Made by a program: the position numbers and the translations under genes. Positions 1-14,488 of a stretch of DNA of 64,000 nucleotides are shown piece by piece. Origin of the DNA: Stercorarius parasiticus (lineage: Eukaryota; Chordata; Aves; Charadriiformes; Stercorariidae); NCBI GenBank assembly GCA_013396915.1, contig VWZL01000808.1, positions 744,001 through 808,000 of the forward strand, in the 5' to 3' direction. Every line of letters starts with the position of its first letter. Within the stretch, counting starts at the first letter, position 1. Under the pieces are notes generated by a model. That model was given only the letters and a program-made list of their open reading frames with translations, searched no databases and had not been told where the DNA came from.

Positions 1-3000
1 GGATGTCCTGCCTGGCACACAGCTATCCCTCTGGAGGCCAACGGCTCTCCTGTGGGTCCTGTGCCAGTATCTGCCAGCCCACGCAACAGTCATGTCCTCC
101 CTCGAGCACCTAAGAGCAGTGCTCTTTTTATTACAGCAACAACAACTCTTTTGAGCTGAGATACCTCATGCAGGCTTAGGCCTGCGTGGCCAACACACAG
201 CGCAGCTGGTTTAAGTCCTGCTGACACTGTCAGCTGTGTCTTACTCTTGAGGAAGCTGCTCCCTCACCACACTACTCTGGCCCTTCCTGACCAGGAGGAG
301 ACATCTGCTATAACATCAGGGTGACAAGCTCTGTGAGGACGAGGAAAACAGCATAATCCCTGAAGCTCTGCTTTCTCATCACAGCCCTTCCCCCTTCCTC
401 GAATTCCTACACACCCTCTGCATCCTTAGAAATTCAATTGCTCATTCAGCTTTTGTTAGCAGGACAAAAGTCCCTCCAGTCACATCCATGGTCCCCACTG
501 CAGGGAGCATTTCCTCTGCTCTCATACGCTCACAGCTCCTGCTGGCTAGGCAAGGCCAGCCCAACCCCTGCGCGCCACCAAGGCACAAATGCATATGGGA
601 ATCAGTGCACAAGGAAAGGTAATTCCACTTAAACTATCTCAGTGGTGGAAAATGTCATTGTGATTTGGATGAAACAGTACAAAACGAAGCACAGGTGCAG
701 GGCACCCGTGCTGTGGTGTGCCTAGCTTGACAAACCAGGTGTTTCCTCCTGAAAATTTTTTGTAATGAGAAGTAAAGCAAGTGTGATCCTGCCACCCCAT
801 TGTAAACAGAGTTCCACTAATTTCGGCTGTACCAGGATTTGCTCATCCTGTTTTGCTGGAAATGTACATTTATTTATTTTTTTTTTAGCAGTAGGATGAT
901 GCATAACTACTTGCTAACACATGGGGACCTAAACATCACACGCTTCAGGCAAAATAAGAAAAAAAAAAAAATCTCTCTTCAGTAGTGGTTCTAATGAAAA
1001 GGAAACAGGAATGTGTCGATTTATTTCCCATCTATGTGCTTTTAATCTGCATCAGTTATTTGAATGGAACATATATTGCAATCTCACTTTCCTGGCTGTT
1101 GTTCTACTGGGGTGAGTAATAAATGTTGTGGGATATTGTGCAAGAGAAAGAACAATACTTTGAACTAAATGTGCTGTTAAATTAAAGTCTTTTCTTGAGC
1201 AGTGAAAAAGTCCTGAGGCTTTTCACGTCAGTGACATAAGGTAAGGCAAACACTGAGCATTTTTTATTTTTCACCCTTCTGAGAAACATAGCATGGTACT
1301 GAAGTAAAAGCAAATAACAATTTCTAACACTGCAAATGTTCAAAGATACCCGACTGCAAAAAAACAAACATAACCTTCTCCCCACTGCCCCCAAAAATAT
1401 AGGGGTGCAGTATTTAAAGGTGTCACAACTCTTTTGCGATACCATTATGGGAAATCAGGTGGCTGTATCTCAAACCTTGCCAGATTATCCCAGAAGAAAC
1501 ATTCTGAACTGTTCAAAGAGCTTAATGTGCATTCTTAAATGAATCCCAGTATATAATTTCCTAAAGGATGGGATCCAATTCTATTTTGTGCTCTGAAGAA
1601 TTCTATTAAACCTTTAGTGCACTTCATGAAATGTGAAAATGCAGCTTGCTAAACAGATAGCCTAGGTGGTCTGCAGTAAATTAACCCAGTACTGCTGACT
1701 CTGGCCATTCTTGTGAGTTTGCTCCAAGGGATTTCTACGCTTACGGTATAACACCATTTACCAGCTTCTAAACTAGATTTGCCCTCTGGCTGCCAGTCAG
1801 CAGACCTTGGTGTAAAACATGGCCCGAAATTAGTTTGACTTAGAGTTGCATTTCAAGACCAGAACAGTTCTGTGTTACATACAATGAAGTCTAAACCATT
1901 ACTTCCAATACTGTTGTTTTTCCCTGGTGGACTTTATGTAGTTACGTTTTAGGCTGTTAGACTATGATGGCTGCTGCCCTGCCTAGCTGGTGCTCCCGGT
2001 TCAGTAAATTACAATAGATCCCTCTCTGTGTTGCTTTGTAACAATTAACCTCAGAAAGGAGCTAACTCCATTTGCATGGTAATGAGACATTCAACTGAGC
2101 AACATCGGAGTTAAGCATGCTAATAAGTTTTTATGCAAACACCTGAGGGGTCAAGCACAACAATGGACCTGGATAAGAAAACCTTTTATTAAATGCAAAT
2201 CACTTTTCTTGTAAATACTATGACCGAGAACTTCATAGGACTCTAACAGTTTGCAAGAATGGAGTCATTTAGGTTGTATTTTCAGGCCCCAAGGCTGACT
2301 AAGGAATATAGCCACTGATTTATTTATATTTTGAATTAATATCAGTGTGGATAAAATCTTCGTTATAGCATCAAAGGAGAGAATTACTACAGGAAGGCAG
2401 AGAGGAGAAAACAACAATATTGCCTTATCTTTCACAAGTTTGTGACAGTTTCCTGGGATGCAGGAAGGCAGATAAGACACTGCTGCTGTAGAGCACAACA
2501 GAAGACTTAAAAATTTTTTAAGTTTCCATCTTATTGACCTATCTGTTTTTGCCAGGTGTACTGTTCTGTAGGCAAATTTCCTAGTGAGCCGGCTATCATT
2601 TTGGTCTCTATCTTGCACTAAAACTTCTCGAATTCATTCAATCAGTTCACATTCTACACTGAAAGAGTTTGAGATTTTAGGACAACCAGTACCAAACATT
2701 ACCAAGGGGATAACTATCTGCCAAACGTCTTTGGGACTAAAGGAGCAAAACCTTTTCAAAGGCAAGGCAGGTTTTACAAGAAGGAATGAAGGAAAGAAGC
2801 TGCCTTTGATACATTTAACTCTGGCAGAGCCAAGTGCGGTAACCTCTTTCGCTCAGGAAAGGCTGTTAGCAGGACACACTGACTCATTTCGACAGCGCAG
2901 CCAACATCAGGGGAGTTGTTCTGGTTAGTGATAACAGGTGTGAGACACGGGCAGCCCTCTGAAAAGCTGGCCTAGTGGCAAATCGTTAGAGGTTTTGCTC

Positions 3001-5833
3001 CCAGACTAGAACATGTGAATTTAAATATGCAGTGGGTGTAATGGGAGTTGCTCTACCTTTATGACAGAAGTTTATAGAAAGGACTATATAATACGGTTTT
3101 CTGCAATAAGAGGAGACTATATCGTTGAAACACAGAAAGCCCCTTTCATTTCTGTTGCTGTATGGTAAGCTACTTTTTGGAAAAGTTTGGGTGAGGTATA
3201 ATATTACTACTGAAAGCCTAAAATTGAATCAGAGGGAGTAAGCGTACACAACATAAAATGGATCAGATTGACACCTATCACAGAGCTACATTAGTTCATT
3301 TAAAAAAGGTGAACTACGCTCACCTCACTATACGCATTAAGCAACAGACACCCAACAACAGTAGCCTTTGCAAAGACCCCCTTTCACTGTGTAAGTTACT
3401 TCTACCTTCAACAGAATTGTTGAGTATTTTTATTTTGCTGCTGACCGATTTATGACATGTAAAACATGCTAGTATGCCATAGTCTAAAGTTCAAGCCAGG
3501 AGATTGCAAAAAAACCTTATGGGAAAACTTTGTACAAGAAAGTCCAAAGCTATGGATAGCTGGACCCTCCAAATGTATCTTGACTAAAATCTAGTACTCC
3601 CTTTGAAAATGAACAAAAGCTCTTGGGGATTAGCTCTGAATTGTGATATTATCTGATATGTAATAATTGCATCAAATGCATCCCATGTACATCTTCAAGT
3701 CCATCAAACAGCATGAGCTCTCAATTCGGTGACTTTGGGATTCAGGGTGTTAGGAAACATTTAATATAAAAGCTAGTAGCTATACTAGTCCAAATTCAGC
3801 AGACAGCAGTGACGTAAGCTCAGTAGGGTAGTTAGGAAAGCCTGGGCTCCCTTCACTGTCCAAACGTTGCAAACTACAGCTATGTATTTAAGAAGAGTTC
3901 AGATTAAATTGGAGTTTATGGGGAGGAAGACAGAACATTTAGAGGCAGGCAAGGATTAGAAGGGAATATGTTACAGAGAGTAAGGCGGAATCATGCATTA
4001 TTCAGTGTTCACAGTTTACAGTAATCTGTTTGGACCACAAACACAGCAGTATTTTGCAAACACGGGTCAAAATACATAAAAAATTATAACTCAGATAAGA
4101 GTCATGAATGTATACGGCAAACACTGTCACTTCAATCACTATCTACTATGAACCTTAAGTCCTCTTCCAAAACAGACCTGGAGCTTTCAGATGACAAGGG
4201 GAGGAACTCGCTTGAAGTCTATGGAGGGAACCAAAAAAATGCGGAAGCAACACACTAACTAAAAGAAAGATGGCACGCAAGAGTTTCCAGACCAGAAGCA
4301 GAAAAAGGTGAAAAAAGGGAAGACTCAAAGTGTACTGAAAGTTGTCTTACCAGCTGAGAAGCAACGGCTGAACCACAGAGCAAAATACTTCAGAAAATCG
4401 TTTTTATTGAGAAAACTTCTACACTTTTGATAGGCAGGCTACCAAATGAAGTCACATTTCCTGTAACACCACTGTAATTAAGGGGTGTATATACAATACA
4501 TGCCCAGCTTTTGAGGGACAAAAGCTTACTTCTGGAGCCAAAAATGATTTTTAGCCTATTTTTTAAATTATGTGGTAAAAACGCAATTAAGAGAAATTAT
4601 AAAATGGCAAAGCAGCGCAAATGTAGGAGTTCTAGCTTTACACTTAAGGGTTAAAATTACACATTAAGACCAGACTCCCAAAAATGTAAGTCTAGAGCTA
4701 GGCTGATAAGCTAACACCTAGGCACACACAGCTTTAACAAAGACTGTCCATCCAAAACTCCTGCTTCACCACTAAGTCACAGGAAGCCACCAAGACCTCA
4801 GTGCTACAAAGAACCAGTGTCCAAACACATACACACTCATGAGTGTACTTACTGGAAATCAGTTTTGGAAACTTCAATTTACCATTCACATCTCAACAGA
4901 GTTATTTCATACTCTCATGTATCACATTCTCTTGATAAAAAGTCCCCCTGAATATATCGCTAGAGGAAAAATACTACTAATTATGTCCCTGTATCCAGTG
5001 CTTCTCCACTGGATGCTTTGTTAAATATTTTCAGACAAAAATACTGAACAACTCTAGCTGTCTGAAATCTGCTGGCTGTCATCATGAGGAAACAGGCGTA
5101 TCTTCAGTTTAAGACATCATGATTATTTTATTTGTTCTGTCATTTCTATGTTGCATTTCTCCAATTCAACACTAGGAACTATCAGCCTGCTAAGAACTCA
5201 AACCAGAGAAAGACAAAAACTAGAAAGAGGAGATACAGAGATAGTTCTGTTGAAAGCATTTTTTTTCTCTTGTAAAAGTAATCACCATCGTGCTGCCACT
5301 GGAAGATGACCAGTCCTGTCAAAAATTCACAGTTGTATCACATATTTAATGAATGTTCTCGGGAAAATGAACACTTAACTGTAAGCAAACCAAAAATTAA
5401 TTAAAATAGAAAATACTATCATACAGCTCTTCATTGTAAAGTGACCCCTGGAACACCACTGACCTTTGGTGGCTGTTTCCACTGACAACTATTATATACA
5501 TTTCCTTTCCAAGAATCTCTTCATTATTACATGAAAACTCTGACGCTCAGAAACAGATTAAGAAGAGAATGGTCTTTTACTTTGCCAGGAAAGATTAAAA
5601 TGCACAGGAAATGCACAGTACGGTTTCAAACAAAGGTACTTCCCTTCAACTCCAGTGTAGCTTTTAAATATAACAATCTTCCTCCGGCTATATTGTCCTG
5701 ACCTGATTTCATTGGTCTTAGACTAAATAATAGAAGACTTCAAAGCTCAAGTCTATGTTTACTCTTCACAGTTTTGGACTCAAAGACCGTAATCTTGAAG
5801 AGAAATTTGGGAAATTTATGTTTTATTCCATAC
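1..5833 (-). other. MACROD2: MACROD2 downstream intron, partial
   Basis: This is the 5' part, in the transcript sense, of the intron after the 74-nt exon. It begins with GTATGG at 5828-5833 and runs off the left edge. The sequence is AT-rich and non-repetitive by eye, with short A-tracts near 958-971 and a T-tract near 875-886. I see no exon encoding the expected next macrodomain strand, no RNA gene and no recognisable transposon. The open frames here are under 120 codons and unlike known proteins. Confidence 0.75.
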
Positions 5834-5907
5834 CTCATTATGATTCTTGCTCAACCATTCCTTAATAGTGTTAAGGGCAATGACAGCAGCAGGCTCATTT
5901 GGAAAAC
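5834..5907 (-). CDS. MACROD2: MACROD2 internal exon (macrodomain, FPNEPAAVIALNTIKEWL...)
   Basis: This is a 74-nt coding exon on the minus strand. Its first two bases complete the Gly codon begun in the 31-nt exon, and the frame continues FPNEPAAVIALNTIKEWL followed by SKNHNE. The acceptor in the transcript sense is a pyrimidine tract ending in GTCTTTAG, and the donor is GAG|GTATGG. The exon ends in phase 0. Joined to the microexon it gives 35 uninterrupted codons that match the conserved MACROD2 macrodomain. The IYGFP junction completes the substrate loop, and the rest forms the helix that packs behind the active site. From knowledge of the family, the next residues should be a beta strand of the VDRIIFCVF type. 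I did not see that exon between 1 and 5833, so the following intron probably runs off the window. Confidence 0.93.
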
Positions 5908-8900
5908 CTAAAGACAGAAGAAATGAGAGATAAATAAGAGGCACACATTTTTCTACACGTATCCAGATTTTTATTTTCTCATCTTTCCCTACCTCTCATC
6001 CTCCCCCCCACCATTTTTTGGACTGTTTTGGGATTACAATTGGTAAACTCCCTTCTTCACAGATTTGTATAAAGGGTTTAGGTAACATCAATTACTTTTT
6101 TTCCCCAGATAAACAAATTGAAAATAGGACCAGTCATGTTTTATTGGATTTTTTTTTTTTTTAAAAACTCTAGCTAGGAAAACTCCACGGCTCAAGAGAA
6201 GTAGAAACAATAGAGCGCTATACATGCGTCATACTAGGCAGGCAACAATATAGCACATACATCACAATAACAAATATTAGGCTTACATTTCATGGCATGA
6301 AAGAAAAATTCATACATTTCTTAAAGCATAAGAGCTTTCTTAAGGCTTTCCTTCTTTAATCCATCTGTCTGCAAAACTATACAACACTATGATCCCAATG
6401 CCATAGGCCATATACGGATAGAAATTTTTGAGTTAGAAATCTCTTAATTTATGACCTAAAACATAACTAACAACTTTGGAAATTAAAGAATTCATGAAGC
6501 ATAAGCATATGAATTTAAGGCCTGATGCTGCACGATATACTAGCAATAACAACTCCCCCCAGCACTAAACAATATCAGAAATCTTCCCAGGGTTGCAGAC
6601 TTTTTGCTTTGATGGTCTCTATCTATCAAGTCTAAAGATACTTTCATTACTTAGGCAGCCTTAATTTAATTTTCCTTTAAATTCCTAACTTGAGGGCAGC
6701 AAATCATTTTTGTGAGGATTTAAAAATAAAAACCCATAAGCTGCATGAATAGCTCTCAGTAGGTTAGATTAATAGAAGTCTTTGAAGAGGTGGAGCTGCA
6801 GGCAGAGTGTACAAGCAAGCAACAGGGCTAGACAGAAAGCGTCATGAAGTTTGGCATACAGCAGCGTACACCTAGCCCTTTCTTACATCATACATTACCC
6901 TAGCACCATAAACTGAACTGCAGACACTGCAAAAATTAGTAGATACATCCAGCTTTTTGACCTAGCACATTATCCTCCAGACTCGTATCTCCTTTAACCC
7001 TTTTTCAGAACTTGCACACTGCTAGATTAAAAAAAAACAAACAAAAACTAACAAAATTCCTCCACCCTCTTTGAGTCACATCCCCAAAGCATTACTCCCT
7101 GTAACTGGACTCCACAAGGATTTTAGTACGCATGCTGCTGGACATTTCAAAGTGATAGATGACAACTATCCAGAAAGAGTAGCAAGTGAAGTCAACGTTT
7201 GGGTAATACTGACATTTAGCACGTGCTTCCTTTGCATGTGTTTCTCAGTAAAGCATACTTTTAATTTCTTAAAAATCTTTTTTCCAAGTCCAAGATAGAA
7301 AACTAGCTAAGATCCTACAAGTGTTACTGTGGATACTTCCACTGCTGCTGGGAAAATATATTCTTATGACATTTAATAATGCTGCTGATATCATCAAGGC
7401 ATATGTCTTATGACACAAACTAATGAACACGAACAGAACCCAAAGCAGGGACTTCCAACAGCCTCATTTTCATCACATAAAAGAACAGACCTCTAAGCAG
7501 ACCGTCTGCTCAAATTAGTAATATCCTCCCTAACAAACCAGGACTTTGTAACATAGAAATTCTGTACCCTGAGTATGGTGTATCTGCCTGGAAACACAAT
7601 GAACACCATGCAGAGGGAAAAATGCTTATTTCAGACGACTGATATACCATTGTTTATGCACTGAATGGTTTATTTTTGGAACAATTCTCTCTCCAGCAAG
7701 ATTCACTTTTCAGGCTTGATTTTCACTCCTTTGCAGCAGGGTATTTGCCCAAAACTGTGATAAAGCACTGGCAATCTTAAAGAATCATAAATCTCTCCAT
7801 AAATTGTACATTACTTAGAAAACTGCTGCCATGCTAACCAATCTTAAATAGAACCTTATCTAGAAAACTGGTGTTCAATTACTCTTAAGTAACCACAATG
7901 TCAAAGAAATAGTTCAGCAACCAAAATAAAAAGCCTTGAATTCTGCGTATGATTTCAGAAAGTATCTTGGAATCCACAGAAGCCTTTTATGACGAGTTAC
8001 CAAAAAAAATACCTAACTAATATTTTACACACATTTCTAGTAATTTTAATGAAAGGATTACCTTATTGGTTTTATGCAGAAGCAGAATGGAATTAGCCTC
8101 TTGTTCCATAACCTGCACCAGCACAAAAGACCGTCTCTCTGATTCTCAAACAGAAAAACATTTTGTTTTATAGGACTGGGTTAAAGGGAGATAAAGTGAG
8201 ATGGGATCTTTTTTAACACGTTTTTGCGTTGTTTTTATCTCCGAGCTACATTTGTCTGCCATAACATTTCTGGTCTGCTCTCATACACACACCCATCCCC
8301 CTTCCCCACCTTCCTTTCAGCGAAAAAGCAATCTCAGTGAGCACGTGGGAACCAAATTACTTGAGAGAAATGAGCTCAAGGAGCCTCACAGTTAACCGAC
8401 TGCCGGAGCAGCAGCTCAGGCAATTCTGGCTAAAGGCTCAATTTCACAAAAGATAAAACAGGTAAAGTAATAAGAGTGACACTGGCCCGTGTTACTGCAG
8501 TGAGTGCTCCTCCAGAATACTGAAAAGGACAAGGGCACAAAAAGGCAAAGAAGCATGAGCCATAAGGTACAGGCAAGCAGTGCTTCCATAGGACTTCACT
8601 GGATTTACCTGGCTGGAGAAAAAGGAACGGTTGGCACGTTGCATGTCACGGACAGGCGTGGGGTGAAGCATGTACCTACCCACACACAGAGGCCTACTAA
8701 TTTGGGCTGGGCTTCCTACATCCTCCAGTGGCAAAGCTGACATTTTGTCAACAAATCTCACACCACAAAATGGGTGCAGGCTGTCTTCGGTTCCTGAAGA
8801 GCTGCTTCAGCAAGTGGAAATTGTACTGCAGCCCTCTGCATTTTGCCGTGCCTGCTAATCACATCTCACCGTCTATTACCAGGGTCCACTCCCCTCCCTT

Positions 8901-11900
8901 CAAGTACAGCAAATCCTAGAAGCGAGCAGCCGCTATCTCTTGTGCCCTTCTTGGTTCCAGAGCCTTCTTTTAAAGTGGTTTTATTCATTATAGCTCATGC
9001 TACTGTGGGTGCAAGCCTGGTAGGAGAGTAGAAACCAGGGTCTACAGAAAGTCCTTCAGGGTGCAAAAGACATGGTGGGTGAAGGAGATCCCATGTGCGT
9101 GCATGGCCACAGCTGAGCTTTCCTCTGGTCGTTCAACGCTGCCGACTCTGGAAAGTATGTCAATGTTGAGCGTCTCCACGTGCCTGTCCCTCTGGCCATA
9201 TGGGAAAGGGCTGTATCACAGCTGTGTCTCCAGAAACACTTGTTACTCCAAAATCTTTGTAATTTGCTTGGAAACTTATAAAAGCCTTACACATCTCTGC
9301 CCAATTGCTTCACAGCCAAAATGACACTCTAGACAGGACAGCTGCCTTTGTATATGCCTGTAGAAAAGCGAGTGCCAGCTTTAACACTGATTTAGGTACC
9401 AGCATCAGTCTGGCTACAGCCAAACTCCGAAATCTCCTCTCCCCTGTTGTTAGTAGATGTACCTACACCACTACAGTCACTCCCTAAAATGAATGACTAT
9501 GCATTCCTACTCCCCACTACAAAAACTCCATCCTACTACCGTCACAAACTATACCTCATCTGAACTCTGTGCTTTCGGTATGTCCTTGCACAGATATTAC
9601 CACAGTGACAGCCCATGAAAGCTTTTAAAGGTCTTCAAACTTACGAGCGTCTGCACCTCTTTCCAGGACTTTACCACTTTATTCCTGGAAATTGTAACAC
9701 TGACCCGAGAAATAGCTGCTGAAACAAGCTGTACACTGCGCAAGTTCTTGCAGTCATCATGGAGATAATTTTCCAGAGAAGGCATGGTAAGATCTGGTAG
9801 AATTATTTTGAAATATTTGATATTAAATAAATGTGCTGTTTTAGAGGAGGAGAGCGTGGAGGAGAACTGAGAAAGATAGTAACTGTAGAGATACATGTTG
9901 AAGTTTCCCTTATATTTTGTATTTATTCCCTGGAAAGCAACCAGTAAGAACATAAGTCCCCCTGTTTCATCAATGTACAGAAAATATGCGATGAATTCCC
10001 TGTTGTTAGACACTCTAGTGTAAACGCTCAGCCTTTTGTGCTTGAACAATTTAGCAGAGAAGCATTCACACTATTGTGAATATCTGTTACTGTATGCCTA
10101 ATTTGTCCGTGCAGTATCTGAAAAAATGCATACTAGAAGCTCTTCAATGAATAACAGTGCAACAAGGATGTTGTCAGTTAAAATTAATAGAAATCTATTT
10201 AAGGGACTCCCAAATTGTATGGAGATGCTGGTAGCTTTATCTGTCTCTTTTACCGTGCTCAATCCAATGCTGCATCTTATTAAAAACGTCCAACTTACAA
10301 TCGGGTAATGTCACCTCCCCACGAAAAGCCCATTAACAAAACATAAGTACTAAATAATCAACCTTTAGTATGATACAGCTGAAGATGATGATAACAGATT
10401 ATAATGGCTAGGTTGTAATACTAACAAGCAAACGTCAATCCAGAAAATCACTTTAGTAGCTGCAGGGGTAAGTGTTATAATTTGTCAGTTTAACTGAGAT
10501 GCCTAATGTTTTCCGTAAATCAACTCATCCTGGTAAAAAAAGTTCTGCATGTTTTTTTGCTAGCACAGCCTAAATGCTAGACAGGTTTTTATTCATTTAA
10601 GACCGCTCTCTTCTCTATGGTTTCTGAAAGGCTCATCACAATCTTAATATTCTTATTCGCCAGTTTTAACGGTTTCGTTTTGAATCGTGGAAAGAGCCAA
10701 ATGCACATCAACACAAATACGCCTTATGTGTTCCTCATGCTTCCTCAGAGGAACATGTACACTGGCATGTTTGTGCCTGTATCAAGATGCAATAGCTTAC
10801 GGACTGTTCTCATATTCTAAAATCAAATCTGAGTCCCATTGTTTAATCAATGTAACTGTCAAAATGTAATAACTTCCATTTATTTACTTTAGATATTTGT
10901 CAATGATATTTAATAATATGTAAAGGAAGCTCTTCAAATACTAGCTCAGCTGTCACATTTTGACACTGTGCAAGTATACCGAAGGCCATCTCTGCAGTAC
11001 GACAAAGTATTTCCACCATGCATCAAGTATTTGCTATGTGGGAATCATCAGCACCAGATGGTGTGGAAAAGAAAGGTTTTTCCCAGGTTTGTTTAAAAAA
11101 GAAAAAAGGCACTAAGCATTTATTCCATATACGTTCCAAAACTCAATATTATTATCGGGGGCTAAAAATGCTTTCTGAATCACAACAGACATGTGAGTAA
11201 CTGAGCTTCATTATGGTCATGTGGGTTAAGGCTAGCTATTGACAAGACACTAATCGTAACACTTCAGCCTTATTGCCTTGTGACAATAAAAGGAAACAAA
11301 TGAGATGCACAGCCCTGCATGCCTGAGGTGGGGTTACTCAGTACATTCACTTGTCCTTCACTTGTGAAACTAGCAGTATAATCTTACAACCAACCCCATA
11401 TAATCATCTTGTCAAAGATACATTTTAGCAGTCAAAATGAAATCACTCGTGCTAGGTTGATTCCCATTACCATGGTAAATCTGCCCTGCTTGGAAGCAGA
11501 GAGGGTAGTATTCTACCTACACGCTTAGGTTGTTGCTAATGTCGAGCTTTATTTCTTTTCTCTCTCTTTTTTTTTTTTATAACTATGGTCACATGATGAT
11601 ATGATAAACAAGCTGACAAGTTGATAGCTTTTTTGACAAGCTGATCATTTTTGTGGACACTCCCAACCTGGAAAGGAAGTGCCCTCATTTGGGTCAGCTG
11701 CATTGAAGACTAAACAGAAGAGCCATGAATCTTCTGCTAAATAACCTACCTTGCCTTATTGAACTCGTTCAGCCAGAGAAAACCTTATTTGCTGTCCTCT
11801 CAAAAAGTAACCCTCAGAAAGACAGCGAAATTAAGTACTGTGAAAAGCCAGTAACCTTTCTGTTACCCCAGTTACCCCAAAAAGCAAAGCTGCATATATT

Positions 11901-14456
11901 CACGGTGTCCCTTATAGACCATGCTAGAACAATTAATTAGCATGCATACAAAACCTCAAGGGAAAATGAGAAATTTTCGAAATGCATATACAAAACATTC
12001 TTCTGAAGAAATCATTATATGTATCTCGATTCATCTCAAGCAAGGAACATGCCTTTTCATTTTCCTTGAGTGAGAAAATTCAGCAGCAACAGGAAAAGAC
12101 ATACAGCTCCTGAAGAATGATTGCCAATTGCGTTCAATCGCTGACATGATAAAGAGGCAGCTGGTAGAAGACCAGCTAAAAGAAAAGAAACCCAAAATAA
12201 GCATCTAGCAGCTAATGCCAGAAACCAAATGTCTCTGCTATGATGCAGTGACACAAAGCAGGCAGAGTACTGAAAAGATGGAGAGCCCTTCATCCACAGC
12301 AGTGCACTGGGTAACTCAGTGATCCCTGGTTAAGTCAACCAGTGTCAATGCTGGCACCAGGGCACATAATAAACCTCGTGCAAGTCAGCAAAACCAAGAC
12401 AAGTTGCAGGCCAAGAGGCACTGAGTGATCTCTTGACAAGAGGGCTGGCTCAGCCTTGGCTCGTCAGAAAAGATGCCCAGTGTGCACTCAGTGCTGTCCT
12501 GACTGACAGTGGTCTCTTGTCTCATCAGCACAGCAATCCACCTCCATCTACAAGTCAGCCGCTTTTTTGTGTACGAGTTGCAAACCTGGACTCAGCTTAC
12601 GGCCGCAGTCGAAGAGAGCTCAGTTACAAGAAGGTGGCTAAGATGCAAGAAAAACCACGTCATTGCTGTTTCTCAAACACACGGTATCATACCATGCTTC
12701 ACTTCCCACTCTACTACATTCATATCATCAGGAAAATGCCTGCCATGTAATGGTCTTAAAAGCATCAGCTGAATATAGGTGTAGACTGTAATTATTTAGG
12801 TCACTTTAGCAGATAGAGAGGCTTGCACTAACAAGGTCCTAGGATTCCACTAAAAAACTAGATTTTAAGTTTACCAAGTGGTTTGATAGTTGTTAGCATT
12901 GGGAGAAAAAAAGGAAAAAAGATAAAAAGTTTTACTGAAAATGCATTTACACTTGGACTGCTGAAGAGGAATAGAGTTTCCCTACAAGTACTTTACTGCA
13001 GGACAAATTCTACCGGGATTCTGCAGGAGAGCTGCATATTTGCAAGAATTTAACTTTTCTGCAGCAGTCAGTAGATTTAAGTTAAGATTTTGGTTTCATT
13101 CTTTTTCCAGCATTTATAGGGAGTGTGCTTGCAGGGGGACCACATCATGGATAAATGGGTTCTCTAATGGTCTTGTAAAAAAATATAGCGAGCAATACTC
13201 AGAAAGTCTCTGGGAAGCAAACTACTTCAGAGCTGTGCTGTTTAGTGTGCTGTGAGATGGAGCTTTTCTGTCTGTCAGAGTATTTCTAATGCCCGTGTGG
13301 AACATTATGCTTTCCAGCTGAGCATAATAGGGGAAACAGCAGAAAAATACCACAACACTGAAAGGGAGAAGATCTCACTACTCTGGCAATTAGCATTCTC
13401 ATATGGTAAGAGAAAGTATATACAATGCAAATGCGAGAGATACACTTACACAGGCAGCTTCGCAATTATAAAATCTACCTACAAGAGCGTATATGCAACG
13501 TTTGCGTAAATTACACGGCCCTTTAGACACACGTATGCGGCTGTTCATGAGCTCAAGTACATCATTCTTCTTAAAACACTCTACCCCATATCCAGAATTG
13601 CTATTCCAGAAGCAAGTGCTGTACAGAGAAACGTTAATTGAAAGAGGTTTCAAAGTGTACATGAGCTCCTCAATGCTGAGTATTTCATCTTCCACTTATC
13701 CATATATAGTAAGCAAGTTGTTTTTTTAGGGTGGTAACACAACACAGGAAAAGTAATTTGAAACAAAGTGTAAAGCACTAGTCAACTGTGAAATCTCCCA
13801 TCATACACTGAATTGAACAGCAATGGGATACTGGCTTCACTGTAGTTACAATTCCAACAAGGTTAAACATTTATTCTACCCACTGATTTAAATAAAAATG
13901 CCTTCTTGTTCTCTTCTGAAGCAATGTGTAGGGAATCAACCCTACCTTCCTCAAGTGCCTTGCTAATGCTGCAAGAGATAAAAACAAGCAAAAACCCCCA
14001 CACCCTCTGAATTCCACTTCAAACTGGTAGTTTTCTTAAAAAAAAAAAACATGGTCTGATGCAGTGACACTTAACCTTTACTGACACTATTCCAAGGCCC
14101 TCCTTGACACACAGTGCCTCTAATCACAAAGGGAAGCCTAAGCATCCAGAGATCTGCTGTTTGGCAGCAGGAATGAAGTAACTATCCTCGACTTTGCAAA
14201 GCCCGGTTCCCTATGGAAATGCATCTTGCAATTGATTGCAAACTCTAATTGAAGTCTCTCCTGAAGCCGAGATATTCTCGATATGCCTCTTCTTACTGAA
14301 GTCCCTGATGTCTACTAATGCATCTGCCACTACAGGCTGGGCAGGGGAAGGAGGAGGAGAAATTGCTATGAGAGGCTCACTCTTCTTTCTCCTTGCTGGA
14401 AGGATCTTTGTGCAGACAGTGGGAGCCAAGAAAGCGCACTGAAGTGCAGCAGAGGT

Positions 14457-14488
14457 TGGGGCAGAGGAAGAGGAGGAGGAGGAGGGAG
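14457..14488. repeat. Purine-rich (GAG)n simple repeat
   Basis: An imperfect GGA/GAG repeat runs from about 14457 to 14488 on the plus strand. It creates the serine-rich minus-strand frame at 14211-14516, which is therefore an artefact of the repeat and not a protein. Confidence 0.85.

Noticed and set aside
9597..10049. 150-codon minus-strand frame containing an exon-like segment (9645-9866) with a CTCAG acceptor and a GTAAGT donor
   Set aside because: It opens with TTG and not ATG, and the product is unlike any family I know. If spliced between the two MACROD2 exons it would read in a different frame and meet a stop, so it is probably a cryptic pseudo-exon.
12068..12210. 46-codon stop-to-stop plus frame with a helix-like sequence (LLKNDCQLRSIADMIKRQ)
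   Set aside because: It is short, has no donor site and no family match, so chance is the simplest explanation.
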